From positions 183,732 to 247,731 of the forward strand of contig NZ_BNBD01000010.1 of assembly GCF_014654785.1 (NCBI RefSeq): a stretch of 64,000 bases of DNA, given 5' to 3'. The translations under genes were made by a program, and so were the position numbers. Below are positions 1 through 8,404 of this stretch, one piece after another. The notes beneath the pieces were generated by a model. That model ran no database searches. It was not told the DNA's origin and worked only from the letters and a program-made list of their open reading frames with translations. How positions within the stretch are numbered: the stretch's first letter is position 1; each line of letters starts with the position of its first letter. The DNA comes from Streptomyces mashuensis. GTDB lineage: Bacteria > Actinomycetota > Actinomycetes > Streptomycetales > Streptomycetaceae.

Positions 1-221
1 ACCGGCTCGACCTGGACCGGGACGAGGCGCCCAACCTCTCCTTCGGGCACGGTCCGCACTACTGCGTGGGCGCGCTGCTGACCCGCATGGAGGCGGAGGT
101 GATGCTCGGCACGCTGCTCGGCCGGTTCCCCCGGCTGCGGCTCGCGGTGCCCGAGGCGGAGATGCGCTGGCGGCGCGGCTCGATCAACCGCGGCCCGGAA
201 TCCCTGCCCGTCACGTGGTGA
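1..221 (+). CDS. Cytochrome P450, C-terminal fragment (5' end outside window)
   Basis: Only the last 72 codons lie in the window; the reading frame begins at base 3. The haem-binding loop is visible at bases 42-77 (FGHGPHYCVG), with the thiolate cysteine in the usual F-G-x-G-x-x-x-C-x-G pattern. The L-helix and a terminal beta region follow, ending in a TGA at 219-221. The FGHG form with a His two before Cys is common in Streptomyces class I bacterial P450s, which are soluble monooxygenases fed by ferredoxin. The substrate cannot be judged from this end. The family call is firm; the subfamily is unknown. Confidence 0.93.
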   Translation, partial: RLDLDRDEAPNLSFGHGPHYCVGALLTRMEAEVMLGTLLGRFPRLRLAVPEAEMRWRRGSINRGPESLPVTW

Positions 222-287
222 ACTGCCCCTGAACAAGAGGGGAAGCGGCTTTCGTGTCGGATGTCCCGCGGTCTCGTTGGACACGGC

Positions 288-629
288 ATGAAGAACTCTC
301 TGACGCGCGTCGCCGCCTCGTCGCTCCTGCTCGCCACCGGCGGTCTGGCCCTGGCCGCCGGCACCGCCCAGGCGGAGGGGGCCGCGGCACCGGCCGCGCA
401 GCAGCCCGCGCAGCAGCCCGCCGAGCGGCCCGGCGGCGCGCTCACCGACCGGGTCACCGGACTCGCCTCGGCGCGGTCCCTGCCCGTGGACGAGCTCGGC
501 AGAACCGCGGCCTACGTCCGGGACGAGATCCCGCACGAGGCCCGGGGCGAGTTCTCCGTACGAGCCCCCCTCGCCGAGGAACTGACCGCGCCCGACACCG
601 CACCCGACGCCGCACCGGACACCGAGTGA
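288..629 (+). CDS. Small secreted protein, unknown function
   Basis: The gene encodes 113 residues with a clear Sec signal peptide: a short basic start (MKNSLTRVAA), a hydrophobic leucine/alanine core and an A-Q-A type cleavage region near residue 29. The mature part opens with a proline/glutamine/alanine-rich stretch containing repeated AQQP and ends in an alanine/aspartate/threonine-rich tail. An in-frame ATG at 261 would add nine residues ahead of the signal peptide. I prefer 288 because the signal peptide then starts normally, although neither start has a strong ribosome binding site. I recognise no domain. It is probably an exported, low-complexity envelope or extracellular protein. Confidence 0.7.
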   Translation: MKNSLTRVAASSLLLATGGLALAAGTAQAEGAAAPAAQQPAQQPAERPGGALTDRVTGLASARSLPVDELGRTAAYVRDEIPHEARGEFSVRAPLAEELTAPDTAPDAAPDTE

Positions 630-654
630 CCCGGCGCGTGGGGTGAAGATCACA

Positions 655-682
655 GCCCCGGCCGGAAACCGCCGGCCGGGGC
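655..682 (+). terminator. Hairpin terminator after the small secreted protein
   Basis: Perfect 11-bp inverted repeat (GCCCCGGCCGG, 655-665, with its complement at 672-682) and a 6-nt loop. It begins 26 bases after the stop codon at 629 and ends 18 bases before the acyltransferase start. There is no U-tract, as is usual for streptomycete intrinsic terminators. Confidence 0.6.
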
Positions 683-700
683 GCTGAGTACGGTGGGCGG

Positions 701-1465
701 GTGCGGACGAAGCAGACCCTGTTCCCGAATCTCGCGGCCCTGCGGCGCCGCACCGCCTCCCGGCTCGTGCACCGGGCGGCGCGCTGGGTGCGCGAGACCG
801 GCGCGGTCTCGGCCGAGTGCCCGGGCCCGTACCGCTTCCGGCGCATCGGCACCGGCACCCGGCTCGCCTTCCCCCAGGGCACCATCTTCGGCGAACCCTG
901 GATCGAGCTGGGCGACCACTGCATCATCGGCCGGGACGTCACCCTGACCGCCGGCATGATGCCGGGCCTCGACCTGGGCCGCGACCCCGTCGTGACCCTG
1001 GGCAACGGCGTCGTCCTGGGCCGCGGCAGCCACATCGTCGCCGACGTGCGCCTGACGGTCGGCGACGACTGCTACTTCGGGCCCGGCGTCTACCTCACCA
1101 CCACGAACCACAGCTACGACGACCCCGACACGCCCATAGGCAAGCAGTGGCCGCGCAGCCAACCGGTCGAGATCGGCCCCGGCAGCTGGATCGGCACCGG
1201 CGCGGTGATCCTGCCCGGCGCCCGCCTGGGCCGCAACGTGGTGGTGGCCGCCGGGTCCGTGGTCCGCGGCGAGGTGCCCGACCACACGGTCGTCGCCGGC
1301 GCCCCGGCCCGCCCGGTCCGCTCCTGGGACCCGGACCGCGGCTGGCAGCCGCCCCTGCGCACCCCGCCCCCGGTGCCGGTGCCCGAGGGCGTGACGGCCC
1401 GTGACCTGGCCTACCTGGCGACGCTGGACACCGCCCCGGCCCCGGAGGAGGGAAAGACCCCCTAG
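701..1465 (+). CDS. Acyltransferase of the left-handed beta-helix (hexapeptide repeat) family
   Basis: This 254-residue protein shows the spaced hydrophobic hexapeptides of LbH acyltransferases from about residue 65 to 205 (for example LGDHCIIGRDVTL, then LGNGVVLGRGSHIVADVRL). A loop with TTTNHSYDDPDTP resembles the catalytic-His region of maltose/galactoside O-acetyltransferases, and VVAGAPARPVRSW closes the helix as in that group. Such enzymes move an acetyl or other acyl group from CoA to a sugar hydroxyl or amine in the cytoplasm. The start is GTG at 701. About 50 residues of arginine-rich N-terminal extension precede the repeats. The gene stands alone, so the acceptor is not indicated by context. 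Confidence 0.85.
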   Translation: MRTKQTLFPNLAALRRRTASRLVHRAARWVRETGAVSAECPGPYRFRRIGTGTRLAFPQGTIFGEPWIELGDHCIIGRDVTLTAGMMPGLDLGRDPVVTLGNGVVLGRGSHIVADVRLTVGDDCYFGPGVYLTTTNHSYDDPDTPIGKQWPRSQPVEIGPGSWIGTGAVILPGARLGRNVVVAAGSVVRGEVPDHTVVAGAPARPVRSWDPDRGWQPPLRTPPPVPVPEGVTARDLAYLATLDTAPAPEEGKTP

Positions 1466-1489
1466 GGGGCTGCCCCTGGGGGCTGACGC

Positions 1490-1945
1490 CTAGCCCACCG
1501 CGCGCTTCACGAGCGCGGCGATCCGCTCCTCCACCTCGGGCGTCACCTCGGTCAGGGCGAAAGCGGCCGGCCACATCGGGCCGTCGTCCAGCCGCGCCTG
1601 GTCGCTGAAACCGAGCGTCGCGTAGCGCGCCTTGAACTTCCCGGCGCTCTGGAAGAAGCAGACGACCTTCCCGTCCAGCGCGTACGCCGGCATCCCGTAC
1701 CAGAGCTTCGGCGCGAGGGCGGGGGCACTGGCCGTGACCACGGCGTGGACGCGCTCGGCCATCACCCGGTCCGCGTCCTGCATCTCGGCGATCTTCGCCA
1801 GCACGTCGCGCTCCGCCTCCGCCGCCTTGTCGGCCCGCGACATGCGCCGCGCCGCCTTCTTCACCTCATGCGCGTGATCCTTCATCGCGGCCCGCTCCTC
1901 GGCCGTGAACCCCTCGTACGTGCCGCCGTTGTCCGTGCTGCTCAT
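1490..1945 (-). CDS. DUF1801 (YdhG/YdeI-like) domain protein
   Basis: The 151-residue product has a charged helical N-terminal half (AEERAAMKDHAHEVKKAARR), then the DUF1801 core with LAPKLWYGMPAYALDGKVV, the KFKARYATLGFSD strand region and a C-terminal helix. The fold is related to SufE-unlike small alpha/beta proteins of unclear biochemistry; family members are widespread in Streptomyces, and no enzymatic activity is established to my knowledge. The ATG at 1945 is preceded by an AGGGGG sequence with good spacing. The neighbouring genes give no operon context. Confidence 0.85.
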   Translation of the reverse strand: MSSTDNGGTYEGFTAEERAAMKDHAHEVKKAARRMSRADKAAEAERDVLAKIAEMQDADRVMAERVHAVVTASAPALAPKLWYGMPAYALDGKVVCFFQSAGKFKARYATLGFSDQARLDDGPMWPAAFALTEVTPEVEERIAALVKRAVG

Positions 1946-2050
1946 GGCAGGTCCCCCTGTGGATCCCGTTGCAGATATCGCTGTCCGTAACCGTGGAAGG
2001 GACCTTATCCCGCACCCCTGACAACGCCCCCGGCGCCGGGCCGGGGCCTC

Positions 2051-3655
2051 TCACCCCGACACGTCGCGGCGCCGCAGCGCCGCCAGCCCCACGACCGTGA
2101 GCAGGACCGCCGGCACCGACAGCCAGACGAACGGCGCCGCCGTGACCTCCGCCCCCGGCAGCTTGGGCAGGTGCCCGAACGGCGAGAGGTCCAGCACCGC
2201 CTGCGGCAGCTTCAGCGCCGGGCCCAGCCAGCCCAGCGCCAGGCAGGCGCCCGCCACCGCCCACGCCGCCGCCGCGGCCCGCGGCAGCGCGCCGGCCAGC
2301 AGCACCGCCACCGCCGTCAGCACCCACACCGCCGGCAGCTGGGCGAGGGCCGCCCCCGTCAGCGGCCCGAGCCGTGCGCCCACGTCACCGGCCTGGGCCC
2401 CGTATCCCAGGGCCATCGCCAGGCCGCCGACGAGCAGCAGCAGCGCCGCGCCCAGGAAGGCGAGCAGCAGATGCCCGGCGGCCCACCGCAGCCGGCTCAC
2501 CGCGCCGGCCAGCACGGATTCGGCACGGCCGGCCGTCTCCTCGGCCCGCAGCCGGAGCACGCTGCCGACGCCGTACAGCGCGGCCACCATGCCCAGCAGG
2601 CCCGTCATCGCCGCCAGCAGCGCATTCGTCAGCCCCTGCCGGCCACCCATCCGCTCGACGATCTCGCGGGTGCCCGGGTTGTCGCCGACCAGGTCGGCGG
2701 CGCCGTCGGCGAGCGCCCCGAAGAGCGCACCGGCCACGGCGAAGCCGCACAGCCAGGCCAGGAGCGTGCCGCGCTGGAGCCGCCAGGCCAGGCCGTGGGC
2801 CCCGCCCAGCGTCCGTGGGGCCGCCGCCCGGCCGGGCCGCGCCGCCACCAGGCTCGCTCCCGTGTCCCGCCACCCCGTCAGGACGTAGGCGGCGCCGGCC
2901 CCCACCGCGGCCGTACCGGCCGGCAGGAGCACCACCCACCACCGGTCACCGGCGAACGCCCGGACCTGCTCGGCCCAGCCCAGGGGAGAGGCCCACAGCA
3001 GCGGAGAACGGCCTCCCTCCGCGCCCGCGTCGCCCGCCGCGCGCAGCAGGTACGCCAGCCCCAGCACGGCACCGGCCGCACCGCGCGCCGCCCGCGCGCT
3101 CTCGGTCAGCTGGGCCGTCACGGCCGCGACGCCCGCGAAGAACAGGCCCGTGGCGCCGAGCGCCAGGCCCAGGGCGAGGGCCCCGCCGCCGGGCAGCCCG
3201 GCGCCCGCCAGGCCCGCCGCCGCCAGCAGGGCGACGGCGGCGTCGGCCACGACCGCGGCCAGCAGCGCCGCGGTCAGCGGGGCCCGGCGTCCCACCACAC
3301 CTGCGGAGAGCAGCTCCTGACGCCCCGTCTCCTCCTCCTCTCGGGTGTGCCGCACCACCACGACCATGCTCATGACGGCGGCGAGCACTCCGCCGATCAC
3401 CACGATGCGCCACGCCACCAGCCCGCCGGGCGTGTCGCCGAACACCGGCCCGTACAGGGCCCGGACGGAGGCGTTCGCCCCCGCCGACCGGGCCACGTCC
3501 GCCCGGGACGCCGCCGTGTCGTACAGCGTCCGGAAGGCGTTGGCGGTGGCCGTGACGGTGAGCACGGTCACCAGCACCCAGCCGGGCAGCAGCACCCGGT
3601 CGCGGCGCAGCGCCAGCCGCAGCAGCGTCCCCGTGCCCGTCAGTCCGGTGCTCAT
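2051..3655 (-). CDS. ABC-2 type exporter permease (fused two-half form)
   Basis: The 534-residue polytopic protein carries about twelve hydrophobic segments in two related halves, the layout of actinobacterial polyketide/antibiotic-exporter permeases (COG3559-like). Each half has an ABC-2 type membrane domain. The first half opens with LRLALRRDRVLLPGWVLV. The ATG at 3655 overlaps the TGA of the upstream ATPase gene (ATGA, 3652-3655), so the two are translationally coupled and make one exporter. Reading further upstream in the same frame would run into the ATPase gene, so I reject longer starts. The transported substrate is unknown; a drug, lipid or peptide are all possible. Confidence 0.88.
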   Translation of the reverse strand: MSTGLTGTGTLLRLALRRDRVLLPGWVLVTVLTVTATANAFRTLYDTAASRADVARSAGANASVRALYGPVFGDTPGGLVAWRIVVIGGVLAAVMSMVVVVRHTREEEETGRQELLSAGVVGRRAPLTAALLAAVVADAAVALLAAAGLAGAGLPGGGALALGLALGATGLFFAGVAAVTAQLTESARAARGAAGAVLGLAYLLRAAGDAGAEGGRSPLLWASPLGWAEQVRAFAGDRWWVVLLPAGTAAVGAGAAYVLTGWRDTGASLVAARPGRAAAPRTLGGAHGLAWRLQRGTLLAWLCGFAVAGALFGALADGAADLVGDNPGTREIVERMGGRQGLTNALLAAMTGLLGMVAALYGVGSVLRLRAEETAGRAESVLAGAVSRLRWAAGHLLLAFLGAALLLLVGGLAMALGYGAQAGDVGARLGPLTGAALAQLPAVWVLTAVAVLLAGALPRAAAAAWAVAGACLALGWLGPALKLPQAVLDLSPFGHLPKLPGAEVTAAPFVWLSVPAVLLTVVGLAALRRRDVSG

Positions 3656-4581
3656 CGCGCCACCGCCTCCCCGGCGGCCGCCGGCTCGTCCCGGTAGTGG
3701 CGCAGGAACAGCTCCTCCAGCGTCGGCGGGCTGCTGGTCAGGCCGCGCACCCCGCACGCGGCCAGGTGCCGTACGACGGCGTCGAGCGCGTCGGAGTCCG
3801 CCTGCAACCGGACGTGGTGGCCGCCGCCGGGCAGCGCCCGCACCACCAGGTCGTGCACGGCCGGCAGCCCGGCCAGCCCGTCGGGTGCGGAGGCCAGGTC
3901 GGCGGCGACCGACGTCCGGGTGAGGTGGCGCAGCTCGGCGAGCGTGCCGGACTCCACCGTGACGCCCTTGCGGACGATGCTGACCCGGTCGCACAGCGCC
4001 TCGACCTCGCCCAGCACGTGGCTGGAGAGCAGGACGGTGCGGCCGCGGGCGCGCTCCTCGGCGACGCAGGCGCGGAACGTCTCCTCCATCAGCGGGTCCA
4101 GGCCGGAGGTCGGCTCGTCCAGGACGAGCAGCTCGGCGTCGGAGGCGAAGGCCGCGACGAGGGCGACCTTCTGCCGGTTGCCCTTGGAGTACGTGCGCCC
4201 CTTGCGGGTGGGGTCCAGCTCGAAGCGTTCCAGCAGCTCCGCGCGGCGCCGCGGCCGGGCACCGCCGCGCAGCCGCACCAGCAGGTCGATGACCTCGCCG
4301 CCGGACAGATTGCGCCAGAGGGTGACGTCGCCCGGTACGTACGCCAGGCGGCGGTGGAGCGCGACCGCGTCGCGCCAGGGGTCCATGCCCAGCACCCGTG
4401 CCGAGCCGCCGTCCGCGCGCAGCAGGCCCAGCAGGACGCGGATGGTGGTGGACTTGCCGGCCCCGTTGGGGCCCAGGAAACCGTGCACCTCGCCGGTCGC
4501 GACCTCCAGGTCCAGGCCCGCCAGCGCGGTGGTCCGGCCGAACGACTTGCGGAGGCCGGAGACCGAGATTGCCGTCGTCAT
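3652..4581 (-). CDS. ABC exporter ATP-binding protein
   Basis: This 309-residue ATPase has Walker A GPNGAGKST near residue 37, a signature-like YSKGNRQKV near 135 and Walker B LLVLDEPTSGLDP near 155, followed by the H-loop SSHVLGEVE. The C-terminal 90 residues form the extra domain usual in DrrA-like drug-export ATPases. It couples ATP hydrolysis to the permease encoded next to it, with a 4-base overlap. It is divergent from a GbsR/MarR-type regulator gene starting 82 bases away, which probably controls both. Confidence 0.95.
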   Translation of the reverse strand: MTTAISVSGLRKSFGRTTALAGLDLEVATGEVHGFLGPNGAGKSTTIRVLLGLLRADGGSARVLGMDPWRDAVALHRRLAYVPGDVTLWRNLSGGEVIDLLVRLRGGARPRRRAELLERFELDPTRKGRTYSKGNRQKVALVAAFASDAELLVLDEPTSGLDPLMEETFRACVAEERARGRTVLLSSHVLGEVEALCDRVSIVRKGVTVESGTLAELRHLTRTSVAADLASAPDGLAGLPAVHDLVVRALPGGGHHVRLQADSDALDAVVRHLAACGVRGLTSSPPTLEELFLRHYRDEPAAAGEAVAR

Positions 4582-4663
4582 GCTTCCGAAGCTACGCTTC
4601 TTTCAGAATTTTGTGAACACTCAGAAGAAGTTGAACCATGTGAAGCAGCGGTAGGGTGGCCGG
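4582..4663. promoter_or_regulatory. AT-rich divergent promoter/operator between exporter and regulator
   Basis: These 82 bases are among the least GC-rich of the window. They contain several TTCA/TGAA half-sites, including TTCAGAA at 4604 and an inverted TTCA...TGAA pair spanning about 4604-4616, then GTTGAACC and TGTGAA further on. The position between the exporter operon and a winged-helix regulator makes this the likely autoregulated operator. The exact site boundaries are inferred. Confidence 0.5.
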
Positions 4664-5173
4664 ATGAGCAGCCGACAGGACGGGAACCGGGACGAGAAGC
4701 GCGACGAGGCCGCCGTGGCGCGCTTCGTGGAGCGCTTCGCCGCGGAGCTGACCGCCGCGGGCATGCAGCGCATGGCGGCCCGCGTCTTCTCCGCGCTCCT
4801 GGCCTCCGACGCGGGGAGCATGACCGCCGCCGAGCTGGCCGAGACCCTCAGCATCAGCCCCGCCGCGGTCTCCGGCGCCGTCCGCTACCTCACGCAGACC
4901 GGCATGATCGGCCGTGAGCGGGAGCCGGGCACCCGGCGCGACCGCTACCGGCTGTACGACGACGTGATGGCCACCGCCCTCACCCGCCGCGACCAGCTGC
5001 TGGTGCGCTGGGAGAAGCAGCTGCGCGAGGGCGCGGACGCCCTCGGCCCCCACACCCCCGCCGGGACGCGGATGACGGAGACGGCCGACCTCTTCGCCTT
5101 CATGCAGCAAGAGCTGGAAGAGACCCTGCTCCGCTGGCAGGAGCGCCGCGCCGGGGCCCGCGCCGACGACTGA
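4664..5173 (+). CDS. GbsR/MarR-type winged-helix transcriptional regulator
   Basis: The 169-residue protein has a winged-helix DNA-binding domain at about residues 20-100: helix 2 around MTAAELAETLSI, recognition helix around SPAAVSGAVRYLTQTGMI, and a basic wing REREPGTRRDRYRL. A C-terminal dimerisation helix follows. This architecture matches the GbsR-like branch of the MarR superfamily often found beside ABC exporter genes. It is divergent from the ABC exporter operon, so it most likely represses that operon and responds to a small ligand. The regulatory direction is inferred from gene order. Confidence 0.87.
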   Translation: MSSRQDGNRDEKRDEAAVARFVERFAAELTAAGMQRMAARVFSALLASDAGSMTAAELAETLSISPAAVSGAVRYLTQTGMIGREREPGTRRDRYRLYDDVMATALTRRDQLLVRWEKQLREGADALGPHTPAGTRMTETADLFAFMQQELEETLLRWQERRAGARADD

Positions 5174-5383
5174 CGCCCCGATACCACTCCCGCCGCGGCC
5201 CCGTACAGGGCCGTCCGGCCCCCCTGACCAGGGCCGGACGGGCCCGGGGTCCCGTTGTCATACTCCTGTCCGTCCCCCGTACGTCCGGACCAGGAGCTCC
5301 ACCATGCCCCGCCTCGCACCACCCACCGCCGCCCCCGCGCCGTTAAGCGCGGGAGGCCGCACGACGCCGGAGGCGGCCGCGCG

Positions 5384-6667
5384 ATGAGCACCCCCCACGG
5401 CGAGGAGTACTACGCACTGCTGGCCCGGCACGACGCGATGCGGCTGCGCCGCCGGCTCCTGGCCCCCGACCGCGCCCCGGCCCCGCGCACCCCGGCCCTG
5501 CCCGGTGCCGGCCGCCCGGACGGCACGCCCAAGCAGCGCTACGACCGGGACGACCAGGCGCTGATCGCCCGCCGGCTGCACCTGGTGACGCCCTTCGACG
5601 GGCTCATCGGCCACCTCTACGAGGTGATGTTCCGGCGCTGGCCCTATCTGCGGTCGCTGTTCCCCGAGTCGATGGAGTTCCAGCGCCGGCACCTGGCGCA
5701 CATCTTCCGCTACCTCATCGAGGCGCCCGACAGCCCCGAGGCGATGGCCGCGACCTTCACCCGCCTCGGCCGCGACCACCGCAAGCTGGGCGTGCGGCCG
5801 GTGCACTACGAGACGTTCGAGGTGTCGCTGTGCCAAGCGCTGCGCGCCTGCGCCGGCCCCGAGTGGACGCCGGAGCTGGAGCAGGCGTGGACGCGCATGC
5901 TGCGCTTCGCGGTCGACCTGATGGTCGCGGGTGCCGAGGCCGCGCTGACGGAACCGCCCGCCTGGGAGGGCGAGGTCGTGGAGCACGAGCGGCGCGCCGG
6001 CGACCTGGCCGTGCTGCGGGTCCGCACCCACGAGGCGTACCCGTACCGGGCAGGGCAGTTCGGCGCCGTGTCGTCCCCGCTGCTGCCGCACGCCTGGCGG
6101 CAGTACTCGATCGCCTGCGCGCCCCGCGCCGACCAGGTGCTGGAGTTCCACGTCCGGCGCACCGGCCCCGGCGGGGTCAGCGAGGCGCTGGTGGACCGCA
6201 CCCGCGTCGGCGACGTGCTCCGGCTGGGCCCGCCGGCGGGCGCCCTCACGCTCGACGGCGACCTGACGCACGACCTGCTGCTGGTGGCCGGTGGCACCGG
6301 GCTCGCCCCGGTCAAGGCGCTGCTGGAGGATCTGGCGGCACGCCGTCAGGGTCACCGCCGGGTCGATCTGTACGTCGGCGCCCGCTCCCCGGCGGACCTG
6401 TACGAGGCCCGCTGGCTGGCCGACCTGGAGAGCCGCCGCCCGTGGCTGCGCGTGGTCCCGGTCTTCAGCCGCGAACCGGGCCCGGCGGGCACCCCCGTGG
6501 GCACGGTGGCGGACGCGCTGCGGGAGCAGGACGACTGGTCCGAGCGCCTGGCGTACGTGAGCGGCCCCCCGCGGATGGTGGCCGCGACCGTCGCCCGCCT
6601 GACCGCCCTCGGCCTGCCCGCGGACCACATCCGCCACGACCCGGTGCGCGCGACGGAAACCTCCTGA
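5384..6667 (+). CDS. Globin-coupled FAD/NAD(P) oxidoreductase (flavohaemoglobin-like)
   Basis: The 427-residue product begins with about 55 charged residues, then a globin domain at about 58-190. LIGHLYEVMFRRWP carries the B10 tyrosine, and LGRDHRKLGVRPVHYETF carries the proximal histidine region. A ferredoxin-reductase-like module follows: FAD-binding RQYSIACAP around residue 240, then NAD(P)-binding LLVAGGTGLAPVKALLEDL. Flavohaemoglobins use O2 and NAD(P)H to oxidise nitric oxide to nitrate in the cytoplasm. The ATG at 5384 has GGAGG ten bases upstream, which decides this start against longer in-frame options. The N-terminal extension is unlike canonical Hmp. Confidence 0.88.
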   Translation: MSTPHGEEYYALLARHDAMRLRRRLLAPDRAPAPRTPALPGAGRPDGTPKQRYDRDDQALIARRLHLVTPFDGLIGHLYEVMFRRWPYLRSLFPESMEFQRRHLAHIFRYLIEAPDSPEAMAATFTRLGRDHRKLGVRPVHYETFEVSLCQALRACAGPEWTPELEQAWTRMLRFAVDLMVAGAEAALTEPPAWEGEVVEHERRAGDLAVLRVRTHEAYPYRAGQFGAVSSPLLPHAWRQYSIACAPRADQVLEFHVRRTGPGGVSEALVDRTRVGDVLRLGPPAGALTLDGDLTHDLLLVAGGTGLAPVKALLEDLAARRQGHRRVDLYVGARSPADLYEARWLADLESRRPWLRVVPVFSREPGPAGTPVGTVADALREQDDWSERLAYVSGPPRMVAATVARLTALGLPADHIRHDPVRATETS

Positions 6668-6695
6668 CGGCCGCGCGCCCGGCCCTCCTCACTCC

Positions 6696-7337
6696 TCAGT
6701 ACGCCACCGTGAACCGCGCCCTCCGGTGCCGCGCCTGCTCCGCCTCGTCGACGAGGGCGACGGCGAGGTCCTCGACGGAGATGGCGGAGCGGCCCGCCTC
6801 GTCGACGAGCAGTTCGTCCCCGCCGAGCCGGTAGGAGCCGGTGCGCTCGCCGGGTTCGAGGAGGGCCGGCGGGCTCACGTAGGCCCAGTCCACCTGCTGT
6901 TCCGCGCGGCACGCCGCGAGCTGCGCCGAGCAGGCCAGGGCGATGTCGCGCCAGGCCGGCGGGACGTACCGCGGGTCGTCGGCCACCTGGCGGCCGTCGG
7001 TGCCGGGCACGACCAGGCTGCCCGCGCCGCCGACGAGCAGCAGGCGCACGTCCGTGCCGGCGAGCCCCGTCAGCAGGGCCTGCGCCGTGGCCACCAGGTC
7101 GCCCTCGTGTCCGGGACGCGGCCGGGTGGCGCTGATCACCACGTCCTGGCCGGCGGCCAGCTCGGCGACCCGGCCGGGGTCCGAGGCGTCGCCGGTACGG
7201 GCGTGGGCGCCCGCGGGCAGGAGGGGGAAGCGGGCGGGGTCGCGGACGACGGCGGTGACCTCGTGGCCGCGGGCCAGGGCCTCGGCGACGGTCCGGCCGC
7301 CGACGCTGCCGGCAGCTCCGAAGACGGTGATGCGCAT
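6696..7337 (-). CDS. NAD(P)-binding SDR-like protein (NmrA/atypical SDR)
   Basis: The 213-residue protein starts with a Rossmann motif MRITVFGAAGSVGGRTVAEA and contains VVRDPARF after the second strand, typical of NAD(P)H-binding atypical SDRs (NmrA or SDR_a5-like). It lacks a clear YxxxK active site, so it may bind the cofactor as a sensor or act as a reductase of unknown substrate. AAGGAG lies seven bases before the ATG. It follows the EamA transporter gene on the same strand after a 48-base gap, so the two are probably one transcript controlled by the divergent MarR protein. Confidence 0.8.
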   Translation of the reverse strand: MRITVFGAAGSVGGRTVAEALARGHEVTAVVRDPARFPLLPAGAHARTGDASDPGRVAELAAGQDVVISATRPRPGHEGDLVATAQALLTGLAGTDVRLLLVGGAGSLVVPGTDGRQVADDPRYVPPAWRDIALACSAQLAACRAEQQVDWAYVSPPALLEPGERTGSYRLGGDELLVDEAGRSAISVEDLAVALVDEAEQARHRRARFTVAY

Positions 7338-7385
7338 GGGACGACTCCTTGAGCGAGAAGGGTGAGAGGAAGGGGTGAGAGGGGT

Positions 7386-8294
7386 TCAGTCGTGGACGGG
7401 TGCCGGCAGCGGCGCGGCCCTGTCCTGCCGGCGGAGCTGGGCGGCGACCAGGGCGCCCAGGACCACGCCCGCGCCCAGCAGCTGTGCGGGCGTCAGGTCC
7501 TGGCCCAGCACCAGCCAGCCGAGCGCGGTCGCCACCACGGGGCTGAGCAGGCCGAGGAAGGCCACGTCGGTGGGGGAGAGGGCCCGTATGCCGCGGAACC
7601 ACAGGACGTAGGCGAGGGCGGTGCCGACGACGGAGAGGTAGGCGTAGCCGGCGAGGTTGCCGGCCGTCAGGGCGGCCGGCGGCGGCCCCTCGGTCAGCAG
7701 GGCGACGGGGAGCAGCAGCAGGCCGCCGGCGACCAGCTGCCAGCCGGTGGTCGCCAGGAGGGGTGCGGGGGAGGGCCACCGCTTGCTGAGGACCACCCCG
7801 GTGGCCATCAGCGCGGCACCGCCGGCCGCCGCGGCGACGCCGAGCCCGTCCAGCCGGGCGCCGGCCCGCAGGACGAGCAGGGCCACCCCCGCCACGCCCG
7901 CCAGTCCGGCGATCACCGTACGGGCGCGCAGCCGCTCCCCGAGCACCAGGGCGGACAGCCCCGCCGCCAGCAGCGGCTGCAACGAGCCGATGGTGGCCGC
8001 CACTCCGCCGGGCAGCCGGTAGGCGGCGACGAACAGGAGGGCGAAGAAGGCGCCGATGTTGAGGGTGCCCAGCACCAGGGCGCGCCACCACCAGATGCCC
8101 CGCGGCAGCCGCCGGGTGAGGGCGACCAGCACCAGCCCGGCGGGCAGCGCCCGTACGACCGCGGCCAGCAGAGGTCGCCCGGGCGGCAGCAGTTCGGTGG
8201 TGACGAGGTAGGTGCTGCCCCAGACGGCCGGGGCGAGGGCGGTGGTGAGGACGAGGAGAAGGCCGGCGGAGCGACCCGAGCGGTGTCTTAGCAC
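7386..8294 (-). CDS. EamA/DMT family transporter
   Basis: The 302-residue protein has ten hydrophobic segments in two EamA repeats, with conserved ALAPAVWGSTYLVTTELLPP near the N-terminus and ALAYVLWFRGIRALSP in the second half. Drug/metabolite transporters of this type export amino acids, metabolites or toxic compounds across the membrane. The GTG at 8294 lies inside the first of three operator-like repeats and has no Shine-Dalgarno sequence, which suggests a leaderless transcript. It is divergent from a MarR gene, a common arrangement for inducible efflux. Confidence 0.88.
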   Translation of the reverse strand: MLRHRSGRSAGLLLVLTTALAPAVWGSTYLVTTELLPPGRPLLAAVVRALPAGLVLVALTRRLPRGIWWWRALVLGTLNIGAFFALLFVAAYRLPGGVAATIGSLQPLLAAGLSALVLGERLRARTVIAGLAGVAGVALLVLRAGARLDGLGVAAAAGGAALMATGVVLSKRWPSPAPLLATTGWQLVAGGLLLLPVALLTEGPPPAALTAGNLAGYAYLSVVGTALAYVLWFRGIRALSPTDVAFLGLLSPVVATALGWLVLGQDLTPAQLLGAGVVLGALVAAQLRRQDRAAPLPAPVHD

Positions 8295-8380
8295 TAAAGC
8301 AATTTATCTCAGCGCTAAGACAGTTCGGCAGGGCCGGCCGGTGTGAGCCCGCTCACGGATACCTCACCGCTAAGACAATT
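8287..8380. promoter_or_regulatory. Three 18-bp operator-like direct repeats between EamA and MarR genes
   Basis: Three related 18-mers lie at 8287-8304 (CTTAGCACTAAAGCAATT), 8308-8325 (CTCAGCGCTAAGACAGTT) and 8363-8380 (CTCACCGCTAAGACAATT). The first two start 21 bases apart, two helical turns, so they would sit on one DNA face. Within each copy, a TTAG-n-n-CTAA-like dyad is partly conserved, as in MarR operators. Copy 1 overlaps the EamA start codon and copy 3 lies 25 bases before the MarR start, so binding could repress both genes. Confidence 0.7.
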
Positions 8381-8404
8381 CCCCGAGATCGTTAGACTGG
8401 GCCG

